DNA from: Methanomicrobia archaeon | GTDB taxonomy: Archaea; Methanobacteriota_B; Thermococci; Methanofastidiosales; NM3 | NCBI GenBank assembly: GCA_030603445.1 | Contig: JAUVXU010000019.1 | Span: forward strand, 1 to 25,372 | Length of the DNA: 25,372 bases | Reading direction: 5' to 3' | Shown here: positions 22,873 to 25,372 of the stretch, one piece after another | How positions within the stretch are numbered: position 1 is the stretch's first letter | Layout of the letters: each line of letters begins with the position of its first letter | Notes under the pieces: generated by a model | Databases searched by the model: none | Told to the model about the DNA's origin: nothing | The model's input: only the letters and a program-made list of their open reading frames with translations | Program-made: the position numbers and the translations under genes

Positions 22873-24105
22873 TCATGCTATAAGATAAGTAGACGTGGCG
22901 TCCTTTATCATCACTTTTGTAAATGAACCTATTTTTCCATCACATATCACTGGTTTATAATTATTTAGGCGACCAACACACCTTCCCCGCTTACCTTTCT
23001 CCACGATCAGTGCATCAAGCTGCTTCCCAATATAGCGCTTATTAATTTCCAGTGAATGTTTATGAACAATTTTTGACAATATTCTTGACCTGTCTTTTTT
23101 TATGCGGTCGGGAAATTGAGGAAATTTTGAAGATATGGTGCCTGGCCTTGCAGAATAACGGGTTATGTTGACCTTGTCAGGAAAGCTTCTATACATAATA
23201 TCCAAAGAACGTTCAAAGTCCTCCTCCGTCTCCTGTGGAAATCCAACGATTACATCCGTTGCAAGATATAGGTCAGTGAATCTATCCTTAAATGCGTCCA
23301 CTACAAACATGTATTCTTCCACATTATACTTTCGATTCATAGTCTCAAGCACAGTATTCGAACCAGACTGGATAGGAAGATGAAGAAATTTATAGATATT
23401 GGGTGCATCGAATGCTTCTAGCAGTTCATCAAGTTGCATCAATGCATGGTTTGGATTCATCATGCCGACACGTATCCGAATATCTTTACTAATTTCAGCA
23501 AGCGTTGTAAGAAGTTTGGGAAGTGATGTTCCAATGTCAATGCCATAACACCCGGTATCCTGTGATGTCAGCTGAAATTCCTTGTATCCTTCTTCCACTA
23601 ACATAGACACCTCACGCGAGATGTCTTCAAGGGCGTAACTTCGCAACTTTCCACGTGCGAATCGTGTGGCGCAATAAGTGCATGAACCCATGCAACCAAG
23701 TGATACTGGAACTATAGCGACCACCCCATCACGCACCTGTGGAAGAGGCATCGGCTTGCACGAAGTTTGCTTTATCTCCCTCACCTTATTTCCCTGGCGC
23801 ACAGAATCGACTATAGAAGCTATCTTTGGTATCTGATCAGGGCCTATTATAGCTTCCACGTTTTCAGGAATAGCACTATAATGGATAAGGGGAAGGCATC
23901 CTGCGACGATGACCTTCTTTTTTCCAACATATGGTGCAATATCTTTTAGGACCTTGTGCTCGGTCTGTCCCTTTACCCCGCATGTATTGAAGATGATAAT
24001 ATCAGCGTCATCTAATGAATCTGTGATCTCATCCTGAAGATAGTACTTCATAGACTGGCTATCACTCTTGTTAAGCGTGCAACCATACGTCTTGATAAAA
24101 ATCAT
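22873..24105 (-). CDS. tRNA-t6A37 methylthiotransferase (MtaB/CDKAL1 type)
   Basis: 410 residues from ATG 24105 (AGAGGT 9 bases upstream; a GTG at 24111 is too close to it). The N-terminal UPF0004 domain has cluster ligands C9 ('YGCTLNKSDS'), C42 ('NTCGVKG') and C70 ('AGCLP'). The radical SAM domain has C138-x3-C142-x2-C145 ('CMGSCTYC'), then 'QLTSQDTGCYG' and 'FLHLPIQSGSN'. A TRAM domain closes the protein. It converts N6-threonylcarbamoyladenosine-37 of ANN-decoding tRNAs to its 2-methylthio form. The archaeal group is closest to CDKAL1/MtaB. It is followed in transcript order by nothing and preceded at 12 bases by a small membrane protein gene. Confidence 0.93.
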   Translation of the reverse strand: MIFIKTYGCTLNKSDSQSMKYYLQDEITDSLDDADIIIFNTCGVKGQTEHKVLKDIAPYVGKKKVIVAGCLPLIHYSAIPENVEAIIGPDQIPKIASIVDSVRQGNKVREIKQTSCKPMPLPQVRDGVVAIVPVSLGCMGSCTYCATRFARGKLRSYALEDISREVSMLVEEGYKEFQLTSQDTGCYGIDIGTSLPKLLTTLAEISKDIRIRVGMMNPNHALMQLDELLEAFDAPNIYKFLHLPIQSGSNTVLETMNRKYNVEEYMFVVDAFKDRFTDLYLATDVIVGFPQETEEDFERSLDIMYRSFPDKVNITRYSARPGTISSKFPQFPDRIKKDRSRILSKIVHKHSLEINKRYIGKQLDALIVEKGKRGRCVGRLNNYKPVICDGKIGSFTKVMIKDATSTYLIA

Positions 24106-24117
24106 TGCCACATACCT

Positions 24118-24363
24118 CTACAGAAAATTTGGTAAGATAGCTAATATTAAATAAATGCAAGAGATAACTAGCAGGATATCTATTACTTTTTTTGTGAAAT
24201 CGAATCCTGCTCTTATCAGTACAAGTAAGATCACAACGCTAAAGACCCCTACAGCTTCGGCAGGAACTATTCCTTTGCTTGCACCGGATATCTCCTGCGC
24301 TATAGACTGGGCTAAAGAGAACATGATTGCAACAATATTTGACAAAAGACTCACAGGATCCAT
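24118..24363 (-). CDS. small membrane protein upstream of the methylthiotransferase
   Basis: 81 residues with an amphipathic or weakly hydrophobic N-terminal part (1-22), then two strong membrane helices (about 36-51 and 60-80), with 'RAGFDFTKK' between them as a basic cytoplasmic loop. A GGTGAGAAT ribosome site precedes the ATG. Its stop is 12 bases before the methylthiotransferase start, so both genes probably form one operon. No function is recognised; a role in tRNA modification is not implied by the membrane location. Confidence 0.65.
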   Translation of the reverse strand: MDPVSLLSNIVAIMFSLAQSIAQEISGASKGIVPAEAVGVFSVVILLVLIRAGFDFTKKVIDILLVISCIYLILAILPNFL

Positions 24364-24529
24364 ATTCTCACCAACTATCTAAAACATTAATAAATCTTTT
24401 GTAGAAACAGGCTTTGCACATAAAGGATACCACGGAACATAAAATATCAGAAAGCTAACATAAACTTGCGTTCACTTTACCCCTGCCCTCTTTCTATGGG
24501 CTTTTATTGTTATTATTTCAATGTTAATC
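24364..24529 (+). mobile_element. junction and putative left end of an IS200/IS605-type element
   Basis: 166 bases between the last chromosomal gene and TnpB. Base composition changes from AT-rich to GC-rich around 24530. TTTAC at 24476-24480 is followed by CCC...GGG partners within 20 bases (24481-24500), which fits the TTAC-like target and subterminal hairpin of this transposon group. The exact boundary is a guess without the right end. Confidence 0.3.
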
Positions 24530-25372
24530 ATGTACGTCACGCGCACGCAGCAAGTGGCCCTAAAGGGCAATCACTTCTCATGCTGGTGCCACAAGGCCAA
24601 GAACGTATACAACAATGCTAACTACATCGTTCGCCAGGAGTACTTCAACAACGGGCGCTACATAGCGCACAATGAGCTCTACCACCTCGTCAAGAACGAT
24701 ACGGAGTACAGGGAGCTTCCCTCGCTTGTTGCAAACGAGGTCTTAAGGGCGCTTCATGAGGCGTGGACAAGTTTTTTCGGCTCCATGAGGTCGTATGGCC
24801 GTGACCCGTTCCGTTTCCTTGGAAGGCCAAGGCCGCCCCGCTACAAGGACAGGGACGGAGAGATAACGATAAGATTCCCCCGCAATCACATCTCGCACCG
24901 CAGGGGAAAGGTCCTTTTGCCAAAGAAGGTGGGGCGATACCAGATAAGACACAAACTGCCGGAGGGAGCAGACGTCAAGATGGTGCGAATAATTCCAAGG
25001 GGATCCTCATATGTAGCGGAGATCGTCTATGGGAAGGAGATAGATGTAAACAACAGGGCAAGCGGATGCGTGCTTGGTGTGGACATCGGGCTTGAGAACC
25101 TCATGACCGTGGTGGATGATCAGGGCAGCAGGCCCTGGATCGTCAAGGGTGGAGCTCTCAAATCGATGAATCAGTACTACAACAAGAAGCTTGCCCGCCT
25201 AAGGTCAATATGCACAAGGTCGGGGAGGGGAACGACCAAGAGGATAAGGAAACTTTCCGAAAAAAGGAACAGAAAGGTAAGAAACGCCCTCCACCATATG
25301 AGCAAGCTGCTCGTCGGGCATGCCTGCAAGGTGGGGGCGTCTTCCATCGTCATCGGGTACAATGGGGGGTGG
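24530..25372 (+). CDS. tnpB: TnpB, IS200/IS605-family RNA-guided nuclease (cut by window end)
   Basis: Open frame of 281 codons from ATG 24530 (in-frame ATG at 24521 is an alternative) running off the right edge. It has a TnpB N-domain: 'MYVTRTQQVALKGNHF', a helical REC-like region, then 'RPPRYKDRDG' and 'RFPRNHISHRRGKVLLPK', followed by the start of the RuvC domain: 'GVDIGLENLMTVV' carrying the first catalytic Asp, and 'KKLARLRS...' with the bridge-helix region. It ends at 'IVIGYNGGW', so the second and third RuvC residues and the zinc finger are beyond the window. TnpB cleaves DNA with a right-end-derived guide RNA and aids transposon retention. It is much more GC-rich than its neighbours, a sign of recent transfer. 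No tnpA is seen upstream. Confidence 0.92.
   Translation, partial: MYVTRTQQVALKGNHFSCWCHKAKNVYNNANYIVRQEYFNNGRYIAHNELYHLVKNDTEYRELPSLVANEVLRALHEAWTSFFGSMRSYGRDPFRFLGRPRPPRYKDRDGEITIRFPRNHISHRRGKVLLPKKVGRYQIRHKLPEGADVKMVRIIPRGSSYVAEIVYGKEIDVNNRASGCVLGVDIGLENLMTVVDDQGSRPWIVKGGALKSMNQYYNKKLARLRSICTRSGRGTTKRIRKLSEKRNRKVRNALHHMSKLLVGHACKVGASSIVIGYNGGW

Noticed and set aside
1-25372. CRISPR array, rRNA or tRNA genes
   Set aside because: No regularly spaced repeats were noticed, and no intergenic stretch looked like a cloverleaf or rRNA core; no computational scan was possible.

Overview
The window is archaeal, most likely from a euryarchaeote. It encodes deoxyhypusine synthase, pelota, an HMf-type histone, the tRNA-splicing endonuclease EndA, an archaeal UMP kinase, a DacZ-type diadenylate cyclase and coenzyme F420 functions (CofE and an F420-reducing [NiFe] hydrogenase). 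Promoters are TATA-like, and ribosome binding sites are of the GGTGA/GGAGG type. F420 hydrogenase plus a tungsten-type aldehyde:ferredoxin oxidoreductase suggests an anaerobic, H2/ferredoxin-based metabolism in a methanogen or methanogen-related lineage. I cannot fix the genus. Most of the window is AT-rich; the last ~840 bases are clearly more GC-rich and belong to a TnpB transposon gene.

Layout. 1-1485: end of an ABC exporter operon (ATPase tail, ABC-2 permease, a bitopic surface protein, a 34-aa membrane peptide). 1673-3321: aspartate dehydrogenase, rhomboid protease and, on the opposite strand, a small zinc-ribbon protein. 3434-4363: deoxyhypusine synthase. 4364-6095: a perfect DNA dyad followed by a two-gene operon of a secreted triple-repeat helical protein and a membrane-anchored winged-helix regulator. 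6079-7963 (minus): pelota and CofE. 8108-8290: a small coiled-coil protein. 8405-11645 (minus): hydrogenase operon frhA-frhD-frhG/B, in which the small subunit and the F420-binding subunit are one 514-aa polypeptide.

11646-14291: divergent from the hydrogenase is a 390-aa shrunken relative of the Ni-CO dehydrogenase CooS. It keeps the four B-cluster cysteines but has lost nearly all C-cluster (active-site) ligands. It is followed by two stand-alone Lrp/AsnC-type RAM domain proteins. The second is in frame with the first, separated by one TAA, and has no ATG/GTG/TTG start. UMP kinase follows. 14394-15368: thioredoxin-fold protein and EndA. 15426-18509 (minus): AMMECR1, DacZ, MscS and a TauE/SafE-like exporter packed within a few bases of each other, which looks like a c-di-AMP/osmotic-balance operon. 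18644-20524 (minus): aldehyde:ferredoxin oxidoreductase. 20745-22869: a KH-like/PP-loop ATPase, histone and a small membrane protein. 22873-24363 (minus): a t6A-type tRNA methylthiotransferase and a small membrane protein. 24530-end: TnpB, cut off by the window edge.

The most interesting block is 8405-13605: a fused-subunit F420 hydrogenase back to back with a degenerate CO-dehydrogenase-like protein and two RAM-domain sensors. It may be an electron-transfer or redox/ligand-sensing module. That functional link is inference. No rRNA, tRNA or CRISPR array was seen, and no intergenic stretch exceeds 300 bases.
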